DNA of 64,000 bases, taken from the NCBI GenBank assembly GCA_009363875.1, contig CM018688.1:55467001-55531000 (forward strand), in the 5' to 3' direction. Below the pieces are notes generated by a model. The model was not told where the DNA came from. It saw only the letters and a program-made list of their open reading frames with translations, and ran no database searches. The DNA comes from Mikania micrantha. Taxonomy: Eukaryota > Streptophyta > Magnoliopsida > Asterales > Asteraceae. Of the stretch, positions 53,464 to 61,734 are shown one piece after another. Within the stretch, counting starts at the first letter, position 1; each line of letters opens with the position of its first letter. A program made the translations under genes and the position numbers.

Positions 53464-54082
53464 TATTTTTAAAGTTCTCTTTTTTATTTAGTATTATAGG
53501 TGTATATATTGTAAAAGGTTTGAATATAGGATTTTCTAAAGGTTTAAATGTAGTATTTTCTATTTTTATACCTTTTCCTTTATCTTTTTCTTTATCTTTT
53601 AATTCGGTTTTCTCATTTTCAATTCTTTCTAATTGCTCTCCAATAGTATTTAATTTTTCATTTGTATAATTGTTTTGAAAAATAATTGTATGTAAATTTT
53701 TTGAATCATCCTCAGTAATTCTAGATAATGGTGTTCCTATATATTCTTGTTTATCTTTTATGAATTTTATATTTTCATGTGGTGGATGAATACTAATTAA
53801 TTCTTCATTATTTTTTATTAATTTATAATTTTTTGTAATTTTATTGTTAACAGATATATGTTCAATAGTAGGATATTTAATATTATTATTTTTACAATAT
53901 ATAGGTAACAAGGTAAAAAATGTAATATTTTCATCATTTTTAATTATATATTGTTTCCATTCTTTAGTATGTCTTTCTCTAGAATCATAATTAAAAGTTT
54001 TATGATACCATAATAAATTATCTATATTGTATTTGTTTAATATTTCACACCTTAAAAAATTCATAGTTTCTTTGTGATTCAT
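53399..54082 (-). CDS. Caulimovirid ORF of unknown role (227 aa), before the coat protein
   Basis: The frame is intact. A charged C-terminal part with KLNTIGEQLERIENEKTEL suggests a short coiled coil. Its place, after two small ORFs and overlapping the coat protein, is that of virion-associated or similar proteins in related genomes, but I see no motif that proves a function. Start and stop of its neighbours are within one base, indicating polycistronic translation. Confidence 0.6.
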   Translation of the reverse strand: MNHKETMNFLRCEILNKYNIDNLLWYHKTFNYDSRERHTKEWKQYIIKNDENITFFTLLPIYCKNNNIKYPTIEHISVNNKITKNYKLIKNNEELISIHPPHENIKFIKDKQEYIGTPLSRITEDDSKNLHTIIFQNNYTNEKLNTIGEQLERIENEKTELKDKEKDKGKGIKIENTTFKPLENPIFKPFTIYTPIILNKKENFKNNGRSFRNIKKIQEFKFKYYKR

Positions 54083-54083
54083 T

Positions 54084-54356
54084 TTAACAAGTAAATTTTG
54101 ATATTTTAGTAGAAATTATTCTTATCTTTCTTAATTGATATTTTATTTCTTCTATTAAATTTAATTGTAAATTAGTATAATAATATAATTTGTTAACTTG
54201 TTCTTCTATATCATCTTCAAAACTATCTTCACTAAAATAATTTTCTATAAAATGTAATTTATCTTGATGAATTTTTAATAATTCATAACTATCTTTTAAT
54301 AATTCTTTTAAAAATCTCATTTGAGGATTTCTACACTGAGATTTTGTATAACTCAT
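54084..54356 (-). CDS. Small caulimovirid ORF (90 aa), paralogue of the next
   Basis: It begins MSYTKSQCRNPQ and ends ISTKISKFTC. The neighbouring 85-aa ORF begins MSDTKMQIKNSQ and ends CSTNITKYTC, so the two appear to be a tandem duplication that has diverged. The protein is highly charged and probably helical. Its function is unknown. One base separates it from the ORF on either side. Confidence 0.6.
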   Translation of the reverse strand: MSYTKSQCRNPQMRFLKELLKDSYELLKIHQDKLHFIENYFSEDSFEDDIEEQVNKLYYYTNLQLNLIEEIKYQLRKIRIISTKISKFTC

Positions 54357-54357
54357 A

Positions 54358-54615
54358 TTAACAAGTGTACTTTGTTATATTTGTAGAACAAATTTTTATA
54401 AGTTCTTTATTAACTTTTATCCTATCTTGTAAAAAATATTTAAAATTCATATGATGAAATTTTTGTACTTTATCATTATATTTATTTTCTTCTAAAAATT
54501 GATTTGTTTTTTCTAACTCTGTTTTATATAATTTTGATTTTTTATGAAATTCTTTTAGTGCTGAAACATAAAATTGAGTTTGAGAATTTTTTATTTGCAT
54601 TTTAGTATCACTCAT
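54358..54615 (-). CDS. Small caulimovirid ORF (85 aa), paralogue of the previous
   Basis: It shares the start and end motifs described for 54084-54356 and a similar helical, lysine- and glutamate-rich centre. The ATG lies 8 bases after the movement protein's likely natural stop at 54624. Other caulimovirids have small proteins at this place, but no function can be assigned from sequence. Confidence 0.6.
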   Translation of the reverse strand: MSDTKMQIKNSQTQFYVSALKEFHKKSKLYKTELEKTNQFLEENKYNDKVQKFHHMNFKYFLQDRIKVNKELIKICSTNITKYTC

Positions 54616-54623
54616 AATTCTTT

Positions 54624-55735
54624 TTAAAATTTCATATCGGATTCACTAGGATTGTATGATTTATCAGATTTATTATCTGATTCTTGTTCATAAAAAGCTT
54701 TAGGTATAGAATTAGAATAATCTATTCCTGCTATTTTCATAGATTGTGATCTTCTTAAAATATTTTTTGTAAACTATTTATACTGTTTATACTACTGCTT
54801 GATGTTGAATATCTAGCAGAATTATTATTATTATTATTAAAAGATATTTCTATTGAACCATCAGATTTTTCTATTATACTAGATGTTTGATTATCTATAT
54901 CTATTGGTTTTGGTGGATTTATATCCTGTAAATTCCAATTTAAAGAATGTGTTATTTCATTCTATTTTAATCTTTTTGGAGTAATAACTTTAGCATGCAT
55001 AGTATTAGCTTCAAATAATATTGTTTCATCTCTTGGAGATGATAATTTAGTTTTTGGTTCTATAGTTGTAGTCATGGTTTTATAATAAACTCTATATATT
55101 ACGACTGCAGCATTAGTTTTTTCTTTAAATTCTAAATTTCTTGTTTTTATTGTTAAAGTTAAAGTATCAAGAATGTTTGGATCAAATAATCCTATAGAAA
55201 AATTAGGATAACAATTAAAATATATTGGACCATTGACTATATTTGATTCAGCCATAGCTAATAATGAATTATTGAAATTAGTGTGTCTAGCATCTCTTAA
55301 TATAGTTAATATTGGAGCGTCTATTCCTAATCTGAACATAGGTTTTATAGCTACCTGTACTAATCCTATATGTAAAAATTTATAATTCTTTCTATGGTTT
55401 AATATAGCTTCTTTAGATAATAATTGTAAATTTTGATGATCTTTATTTATAGGAATAGTTTGTTCAGTCATTTTGATTGAGTAATCTTGTAAGAAATCAA
55501 AAGTTCCTATTTTATATATAGTTTTTACATCTTGTTTAGGTATATTCCAATTTAATAAATTATTTTCAATTTGAGAAATACTTATTTCTAAAGAATTTAT
55601 ATTGTTGTTTAAATCTTTCTCTTGATCATTAGCTGAAGTATTTGAGCTATGATCTCTTCGTGATAAAAATCTAGATATCTGATTCATTATTTGTATTTGT
55701 TTTAATGATAAAATTTTTTGAATTAACTTAATCAA
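54624..55735 (-). pseudogene. Caulimovirid movement protein with in-frame TAG and a frameshift
   Basis: The 257-codon frame to 54962 has the 30K-superfamily core (LHIGLVQVAIKPM, LRDARHTNFNNSLL, GPIYFNCYPNFSIGL). After a TAG at 54962-54964 the same frame stays open for about 65 codons with viral-like content, then a one-base shift near 54765 leads into a further 40-codon tail ending at 54624. The native protein was therefore probably longer than the open part. MNQISRFL at 55687 is an alternative start. Confidence 0.85.
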
Positions 55736-55737
55736 TA

Positions 55738-55882
55738 TTTTGAAATATTCAGATTATACTGAGGGAACATCCCCAAAGCCCAAGACGTGGTCCGGCTGCT
55801 CTCTATCTTGGAGCCTTACGCTAATCCAACCGTCTAGCCGATAGGACTTGCCAACACAGCATAGTTCTAAATATTCAAAATA
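55738..55882 (-). promoter_or_regulatory. GC-rich leader segment with imperfect inverted ends
   Basis: Between the primer site and the movement protein, about 110 bases are far richer in G and C than the rest of the virus (CCAAGACGTGGTCCGGCTGC region). AT-rich arms TTTTGAAATATTCAG and CTAAATATTCAAAA bracket it as an imperfect inverted repeat. A 13-codon ORF (from ATGCTGTGTTGG) lies inside. The position suits a structured leader such as those used for ribosome shunting; this role is inference. Confidence 0.4.
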
Positions 55883-55969
55883 TGACGTTGTTTTTTCAAT
55901 AAATTTTTCCATTATAACATTTACAAATAATTAATTAGATTATTTAGACATAATATCACTTGAATCATG

Positions 55970-55981
55970 GCTCTGATACCA
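55970..55981 (-). promoter_or_regulatory. Caulimovirid primer binding site (tRNA-Met)
   Basis: TGGTATCAGAGC on the minus strand in the intergenic region marks the start of minus-strand DNA synthesis and position 1 of the viral map. Confidence 0.9.
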
Positions 55982-56263
55982 TTTGATAAAGGATCGAGAG
56001 CATGAAGATTTAAATAACAAACAATATAGCAATATGGCAGAAACATAAATTAAACAACTCATATTTAAATAATACCTTGATCAATTATTGAATATCTGAA
56101 TTACAAATGATTTTCTTACAACTGGGTGGAGCAATAATAACTTGAAAATCTAAAGATTTTGAACATTGGGTGGTTGATAATACAAGTTTTTGAGGAGAGG
56201 GTTTTTTCATACATTTAATTCTAAGTAATTTTTCGAATGAATTACAATACAATAGGGTCTTCA

Positions 56264-56271
56264 ATTTATAG
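56264..56271 (-). promoter_or_regulatory. Putative pregenomic RNA promoter TATA box
   Basis: CTATAAAT on the minus strand, within GTCTCTATAAATTGAAGACC, lies about 280 bases upstream of the primer site, in the intergenic region. This is the right place for the promoter of the full-length viral RNA. Repeated segments lie just upstream. Confidence 0.55.
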
Positions 56272-56310
56272 AGACTTCAGCCTTATCAGAATTGGAAAAT
56301 AATTGAACAT

Positions 56311-56412
56311 TGTCGGCCTTTGAGAAAAGTAAATTGTCTTCTTGCAGAATAATTGATATATTGTCGGCCTTTGAGAAAAGTAAATTGTCTTCTTGCAGAA
56401 TAATTGATATTT
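56311..56412 (-). repeat. 51-bp direct duplication upstream of the viral TATA box
   Basis: The unit TGTCGGCCTTTGAGAAAAGT...AATTGATAT occurs twice with a period of 51 bases (56311 and 56362), essentially identical. A second, diverged duplication (TTAATGTTACATCTTGAAAAT and TTAATGTCACATCTTGAAAAT) lies further upstream at 56415-56560. Confidence 0.9.
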
Positions 56413-56600
56413 CCTTTATTAAAGTTGCGGCTAAATTAATGTTACATCTTGAAAATCGTGTCTTTGACAGATTGTTATCTTCTTGTTGCGGCTACTTTAA
56501 TAAAAGTTGACATAAAGTTAATGTCACATCTTGAAAATCTTATCTTCTTGACAATAATTGAGATTAACCAATATTAGAAACGGATCATCCCATGGATAAC

Positions 56601-57836
56601 TTATATGGGTCCAATATCTTCATACGGATCTTGAGAATCTTGAAGTATATTTTCATCAGTAGTAGAATTTCTTGATTGAGAAGGAGAATTCTTCTTAATT
56701 TCACTAATAATTCTTTGCATCTCTTCGGGGGTTGAACAAGATTGTAATCTGATAATATAATCTCGATCTTCAAAAGTATTGAGACTTAAATTTACAGGAG
56801 ACTTGATAGATCTTTCATGTTGACTTGTTATAGACTTATAATAGTTTTGTACTGAGGAAACATTGGCTTTTTCTATTGAAAATTTGTTCCACCATTTACT
56901 TCTGTAATGTTTTAACAGAAGAGGAGGAGAAATGTCTTGTTTTGCTTGATAATGGTACGTCCAAGAAAAAATCCAAGGAATTCGAAATATAGTCATGAAT
57001 TGAAGAGTATATTCGAAATCTGGGGTTCCTTCTTGTTTAAAATAATCTATAAACTTATTATAGGCTATAGAGATATCTTTAGGGAAAACCTCAGGAATAA
57101 TCCCTATATATTTAAACCACTTAATAAACCATCTTGGATAATTATTTGAAAATTGATCATCATAATATATGAACCAGGAATGATTAAAATTTCTAAATAA
57201 TAGAGCTTTTTCCCAAGCTTCTTGATAATCGTAATAATTATATTGAGGATAGGAATGAAAATTAGAAAGGGTTTTTTGAACGAATGGTTTTGATTTCCAT
57301 TCTTCAAGAGTAATGATCTTTCTAATTTTTATTTTAGAATAATCAATTTTGGAGGGATTTTGAGAATTAAGAATATGTTGAATATCAACAGATCCGGTAT
57401 CAACAAGAATAGCTTGATAATATTCTATAGTTTTGTATTCACCATCATAGAAATGACAATTTCTGGGATATAGAAAGTCTATAAGACTAAGAAAGCTATG
57501 TAGAACTTTCTCTTTTTCAATAGGTTCTAAAATTTTTATAATCTTAGAATTTGGGTTTATAGAATAAAAACTAGAATCAGAAGAAGATGATGGATTAGAA
57601 TTTTTTATAGGAGTATTTTGGATATTTGTATTGATAATAGATTGTGGTAATATTCTTGTTTGTATTACCGAAGAATAAGGTGGTCTAACAGATATAGGAG
57701 TAGAAGATCTTGGTCTTGATGAAAATGGAGATAATGGAGTAAATCTATTGTTAATTGGTAATGGAGTTCCAAGAGAACTGGAAGAACTTGATGATGGCTG
57801 ATTGGTTAGAATAATCTTTTTAGAATCCTTACTCAT
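56601..57836 (-). CDS. Caulimovirid ORF in the ORF VI position (411 aa)
   Basis: The frame is intact. A serine- and proline-rich N-terminal 90 residues precede a conserved-looking aromatic domain (YYQAILVDTGSVDIQHI, then WFIYYDDQF, YPRWFIKWFKYIGIIPEVFP and FRIPWIFSWTYHY). I have met this aromatic pattern in plant pararetroviral proteins but cannot name its function. Its position after RT matches the transactivator/inclusion protein of caulimoviruses. ATG and the RT stop overlap as ATGA (57833-57836), as in coupled caulimovirid ORFs. Confidence 0.65.
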   Translation of the reverse strand: MSKDSKKIILTNQPSSSSSSSLGTPLPINNRFTPLSPFSSRPRSSTPISVRPPYSSVIQTRILPQSIINTNIQNTPIKNSNPSSSSDSSFYSINPNSKIIKILEPIEKEKVLHSFLSLIDFLYPRNCHFYDGEYKTIEYYQAILVDTGSVDIQHILNSQNPSKIDYSKIKIRKIITLEEWKSKPFVQKTLSNFHSYPQYNYYDYQEAWEKALLFRNFNHSWFIYYDDQFSNNYPRWFIKWFKYIGIIPEVFPKDISIAYNKFIDYFKQEGTPDFEYTLQFMTIFRIPWIFSWTYHYQAKQDISPPLLLKHYRSKWWNKFSIEKANVSSVQNYYKSITSQHERSIKSPVNLSLNTFEDRDYIIRLQSCSTPEEMQRIISEIKKNSPSQSRNSTTDENILQDSQDPYEDIGPI

Positions 57837-58655
57837 ATTCCCTGTAAAAATTCTCTCGATAAAAAATCAGGTAAAGAATTACTTTCTCCTTTAATAAATT
57901 CTATTTGGAAATCAAAATTGCTTAATAATGCTTGCCATCTTGCAAATATTTGTTTTGAAATTAAATTTTTTATATCATTTTCTAAAATATATTTTGCAGA
58001 TAAACAATCAATTCTTAATAAAAAAGGTTTCATATATAAATCATCTTCAAATTTTTTAATACATAATACAATGTTTAAAATTTCTTTTTTTATAGTTGAA
58101 TAATTCTTTTGGGTATCATTCCATGATCCAGAATAATATCTCACTAATTGTTCTTTATTATTTTCTAAAGATTGCTTTAATATTCCTCCAAATCCTAAAT
58201 CACTTGCATCTGTTTCAACTATTAACTTAGCATTAGGGTGAGGAATATTTAAACATGGTAATTGTTTTATTTTTGTTTTAATATGTTTAATAATATTAGT
58301 ATGCTCTTGAGTCCATGGTTCAGGATTCTTTTTTAATCTTTTATATAAGGGTTTACATATAATTCCTAAATCTTTGAAGAAATCATGTATATAATTTAAA
58401 CATCCTAAAAATCTCTGCAATTGTTTTTTATCTTTAATTTCATCTGGAAACTTATTAGCGAAGTCTAGACTTCTATTTATAGGTATAGTAGTTCCTTGTT
58501 TGATATCATGACCTAAAAATCTCATTTCTGTTTTAAATAGATTTATCTTAGTAGGATATACTACTAATCCATTCTTATGAATTGTATCATAAAATATATT
58601 TAAATGCTTAAAATGTTGTTCTAAAGAAATAGAATAAATAAGAACATCATCAATA
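57833..58655 (-). pseudogene. Caulimovirid RT C-terminal part and RNase H, right copy
   Basis: The frame contains the RT catalytic YIDDVLIYS (near 58635), the MRFLGHDIKQG block, and RNase H with VETDASDLGFGGIL and the end FLSREFLQGI. It is separated from the RT N-terminal frame by a frameshift at about 58656-58660, so no complete RT is encoded. Confidence 0.88.
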
Positions 58656-58659
58656 TAGA

Positions 58660-59193
58660 TTATTGAAAATTTCCTATAGGAATAATAATATCATTCATAA
58701 TATTCAGAAATTTAGAAGGAGCATTTTTTAAACCAAAAGGCTTTACATTCCATTCGTAATGTCCAAATGGAACATTAAATCCTGTCTTATATTTATCCTT
58801 CTCAGAAATTTGAATCTGCCAAAATCCTGATTTCATATCAAACTTAGAAAATATTTTAGCATCATATATTTTTTTCAATAAATCTCTCTTATTTGGTATA
58901 TGATATCTTATCCATTCTAAAACCTTATTCAAAGGTTTATAATTTATTACCAATCTTGGAGCACCTCTTTCTATTTCAGCGCTATTATTTACATAGAATG
59001 CAGAGCAAGACCAAGGAGACTTAGATGGTCTAATTAATTTCTTATCTAATAAATCTTTTATTTCCTTTTTACAATGTTTTTCTAATTCTTAATTCATATG
59101 TATAGACTTAGATTTTGTTGGTATATTTTTCTCATCAAAATTTTTTATATATGGTAATTCTACAATATGTTGTTTCCTTTGCCAAAAAGCATT
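58660..59193 (-). pseudogene. Caulimovirid protease-RT linker and RT N-terminus, right copy
   Basis: It starts at the TA tract and runs through LIRPSKSPWSC and NYKPLNKVLEW to PFGLKNAPSKF. A TAA at about 59089 interrupts the linker. The sequence overlaps that of the left RT copy, proving the terminal redundancy of the insert. Confidence 0.85.
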
Positions 59194-59194
59194 G

Positions 59195-59196
<2 letters not shown>

Positions 59197-59230
<34 letters not shown>
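59197..59230. repeat. (TA)n tract at the right border of the endogenous virus
   Basis: This TA run separates viral sequence from the small inverted-repeat element C. Confidence 0.95.
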
Positions 59231-59233
<3 letters not shown>

Positions 59234-59454
59234 AGGTATTCAAATGAGAACCACTTTTATGTTAAGAACTTGAGAACTGCATAATACACTTGTACATTAT
59301 GCTTTAAGTTTTGTACATAAAGTGGTTATTTAAAAGGGTAAAATAGTAACTTCCCCTAATTTAAAGGAAAATTACTTTTATACCCTTAAAAACATATGGT
59401 TCAAAATTAGTTCTTTTGGTTCTTTCATAATTAGTGGTTCTCAATGGAATAAGT

Positions 59455-59460
<6 letters not shown>
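59229..59460. mobile_element. Small long-TIR element between TA tracts (element C, about 230 bp)
   Basis: The left end TATAGGGAGGTATTCAAATG and the reversed right end TATAGGGACTTATTCCATTG continue as inverted repeats (GAGAACCAC shared) for about 35-40 bases. TA runs flank both sides (59197-59230 and 59459-59504). It has the same layout as elements A and B but a different sequence. Confidence 0.75.

Positions 59461-59504
<44 letters not shown>
59459..59504. repeat. (TA)n tract between elements C and D
   Basis: An uninterrupted TA run of about 46 bases, the longest in the window. Confidence 0.95.
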
Positions 59505-59507
<3 letters not shown>

Positions 59508-59814
59508 GGGGGAGGATCCACTAAGAAGAGGATTTATCCTAAGAAGGATAAGAACTAATCTTAACCCTTGATTAATTACATTAAGGGTCTTAATTAATTA
59601 TGTACTAAACACCATAAGAAAATTACTGATTATTAATCAAAAGGGTATAATAGACAATTTACACTATTAACTGTCTCTCTTTCTCTGAAAAACTAATTCC
59701 GTGATTGATCAAAACCACCGACGAATACCTAAATCCTCTAAATCCTCCTCTCTTCAATTGCGAAAACCTAAATCCTCTCATTCCTCCGTCAATTTCGTGA
59801 AATTCATCTTCAAA

Positions 59815-60011
59815 ATGGATAAGAAGCAAGCAAAAGAATCCACTGGTAAACACGAATTTGATTTTATTTTAATTTTCAATTCGAATCTCTGAAATTACGA
59901 TTACTTTTTCATCAATCGTACATGTTTTTATGTTTATAGGAAAGCTACGAGATCTTCGATCAAAGAAAAACAAAGAATCAACTCCAAAATTGCAGAAGAC
60001 AACTACAAACA
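59815..60011 (+). CDS. Candidate first two exons of an unidentified gene in element D
   Basis: ATGGATAAGAAGCAAGC starts a frame (MDKKQAKEST) after a CT-rich leader with several AAATCCTC repeats. A donor after CCACTG (59845) and an acceptor TTTATAG (59939) join in phase to LRDLRSKKNKESTPKLQKTT, with another donor at 60012. The product is lysine-rich and I do not recognise it. It might be the start of a transposase gene or a captured host gene start. Confidence 0.3.
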
Positions 60012-60246
60012 GTACGAATTTCTTCGATTAACACTTAAATGTTTCGGATATTTTATTTATTTTAGTATAACAGTTTGTACTCTAATGCTTAAAATCTCTT
60101 ATTCTACAATTTTAGTTACCGATTTTTAATTTAAATTAGATTTTGGTGTACTGCATAACAGAAATAGTTATTGTATGATGACTAATAGTTGTAAAGTGTT
60201 AAGTTTATTTTCGTATTTAGTGTGTGATTGTACTGCATTTGTCATT

Positions 60247-60862
60247 TTAGCACCTTAGTAGGCGAGCCCCTTCACAGGCCTCATTTTTGTGCTACATTGA
60301 TTTTCCATAGGTTGTTTAATGATTAAGAATTTCAAAATGTTAAGTTTGTTGGTCTTTAGGCTGTAATTGTACTGCATCTGTCTTTTTGGTGATACAACCT
60401 TTGATTTGGTGATGTATGTAAGTGTAAGTTTTGTGTCATGTTCATGTGTTGCATTGCTTAGCACCTTAGAAGGCTAGCCCCTTCACATGCCTCATTTTTG
60501 TGCTGCATTGATTTTCCATAGGTTGTTTGATGATTAAGAGTTTCAAAATGTTAAGTTTATTGGTCTTTAGGCTGTAATTGTACTGCATCTGTCTTTTTGG
60601 TGATACAACCTTTGATTTGGTGATGTTTGTAAGTGTAAGTTTTGTGTCATGTTCATGTGCTACATTGCTTAGCACCTTAGAAGGCTAGCCCCTTCACAGG
60701 CCTCATTTTTGTGCTGCATTGATTTTCCATAGGTTGTTTGATGATTAAGAGTTTCAAATGTTAAGTTTGTTGGTCTTTAGGCTGTAATTGTACTGCATCT
60801 GTCTTTTTGGTGATACAACCTTTGATTTGGTGATGTTTGTAAGTGTAAGTTTTGTGTCCTGT
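60247..60862 (+). repeat. 211-bp tandem repeat, three copies
   Basis: Units starting TTAGCACCTTAG(T/A)AGGC begin at about 60247, 60458 and 60669 and are nearly identical over about 210 bases. The third is cut by the LTR starting at 60863. The 69-codon minus frames in each copy are a by-product of the repeat and show no selection signature by eye. Confidence 0.92.
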
Positions 60863-60992
60863 TGTCACACCCCCGCCGTCGGCGGAAACACGGGAGATGC
60901 GACAAAACTGTATATCAAGAACTCATTGAGTATGAGAGAATGCTAGTCCTTCTGCTTAAGTGTAAGGTCCATATCTAGCCTTAGATTAGTAC

Positions 60993-61734
60993 CTGAAATA
61001 CATGCAAAAACAAGTGTCAACTAAAAAGTTGGTGAGTTCGTAGGTTTTATGTTTAATCAAATAGTTTAAGTAAAAGTGTTTGCCATCCAGGCACAAGTAA
61101 TAAGTTTAAATCAAAACTCAGTAGGATCATCAATCCCATGATGTGTTGGCCATTCCAGGCACAAGTAAAATGTTTCAATAGAACTCCAGTAGGATCATCA
61201 GTCCTATAATGTGTTGGCCATTTCTGGCACAAGTTAAATGTTTTAACAAAATCCATAGGGATCACCAATCCCATAATGCTATGCTATCATATAATATGTT
61301 AAGCCATAAGTGTGAATGGATGCAATCTACATGAGTCCACAACCAAGCCTATGACTGATTGCCCTTGTTTTTGATCTCATGATCACCAAACTCATCCCGA
61401 GTTCAAAGTATACAATAGAGTTAGACATATTCATTCACCATATAGGCATCATTGGGTGACTGTAGGTGAATGGGCTGTCAACCAAGATAGTACTATCCAA
61501 TATATCCCCTGGCTCAAACCTTTGAGTTAATGGTTGTGTCTAAGCATAAATAAAGGGACTTACAATAGAATAACAAACTCTCATGCAATCTACATCCGGC
61601 TAACTTATGTTCCAGCATTAACACATTTAGCATAGTAATGAAAACCTTTTAAGTATCATAGTATAAAAGCAAAGTATTGTAGCACGTATTTCCCCCAAAA
61701 TATGTAAAAAGTAAAAGGGGCTATGAATACTCAC
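60993..61734 (-). other. Candidate intron in this LTR leader
   Basis: A donor (ATACACT|GTGAGTATTC) and an acceptor (GCATGTATTTCAG) bound 742 bases. Both lie in the same order and context as in the LTRs at 984-4716 and 40932-43211. Confidence 0.4.
61078..61275 (-). repeat. Tandem repeat of about 67 bp, three copies
   Basis: GGCCATTCCAGGCACAAGT-like words occur near 61082, 61149 and 61216, each followed by a GTAGGATCATCA-like word. The array is inside the candidate leader intron. Confidence 0.8.

Larger units (their letters stand above)
51071..59196 (-). mobile_element. Endogenous caulimovirid (pararetrovirus), slightly more than one genome length, defective
   Basis: All viral frames are on the minus strand. 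The order from the right is RT/RNase H, an ORF VI-position protein, an intergenic region with TATA box and tRNA-Met primer site, movement protein, two small ORFs, a third ORF, coat protein, protease and RT again. The RT start occurs at both ends (about 51071-51350 and 58672-58930), so a circular genome was copied into linear form with terminal redundancy. TA tracts flank both sides. The block is very AT-rich, unlike the DNA to its left. Gene order with a separate movement protein recalls caulimo- and soymovirus-type genomes; genus is not established. Stops and frameshifts in the movement protein, coat protein and RT make the copy defective. Confidence 0.92.
59505..60862 (+). mobile_element. 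Left part of a fourth TA-bounded element (element D), cut by a gypsy LTR
   Basis: The end GTAGGGGGAGGATCCACTAA directly after the TA tract and an internal hairpin-like AGGATTTATCCTAAGAAGGAT suggest an element of the same style. The other end is not in the window because a gypsy LTR begins at 60863. It contains a candidate gene start (59815) and a 211-bp tandem repeat. The right boundary and family are unknown. Confidence 0.45.

Noticed and set aside
60255..60675. Two similar 69-codon minus frames suggesting a duplicated gene
   Set aside because: They are a by-product of the 211-bp tandem repeat, have no start context, and the third copy breaks the frame.
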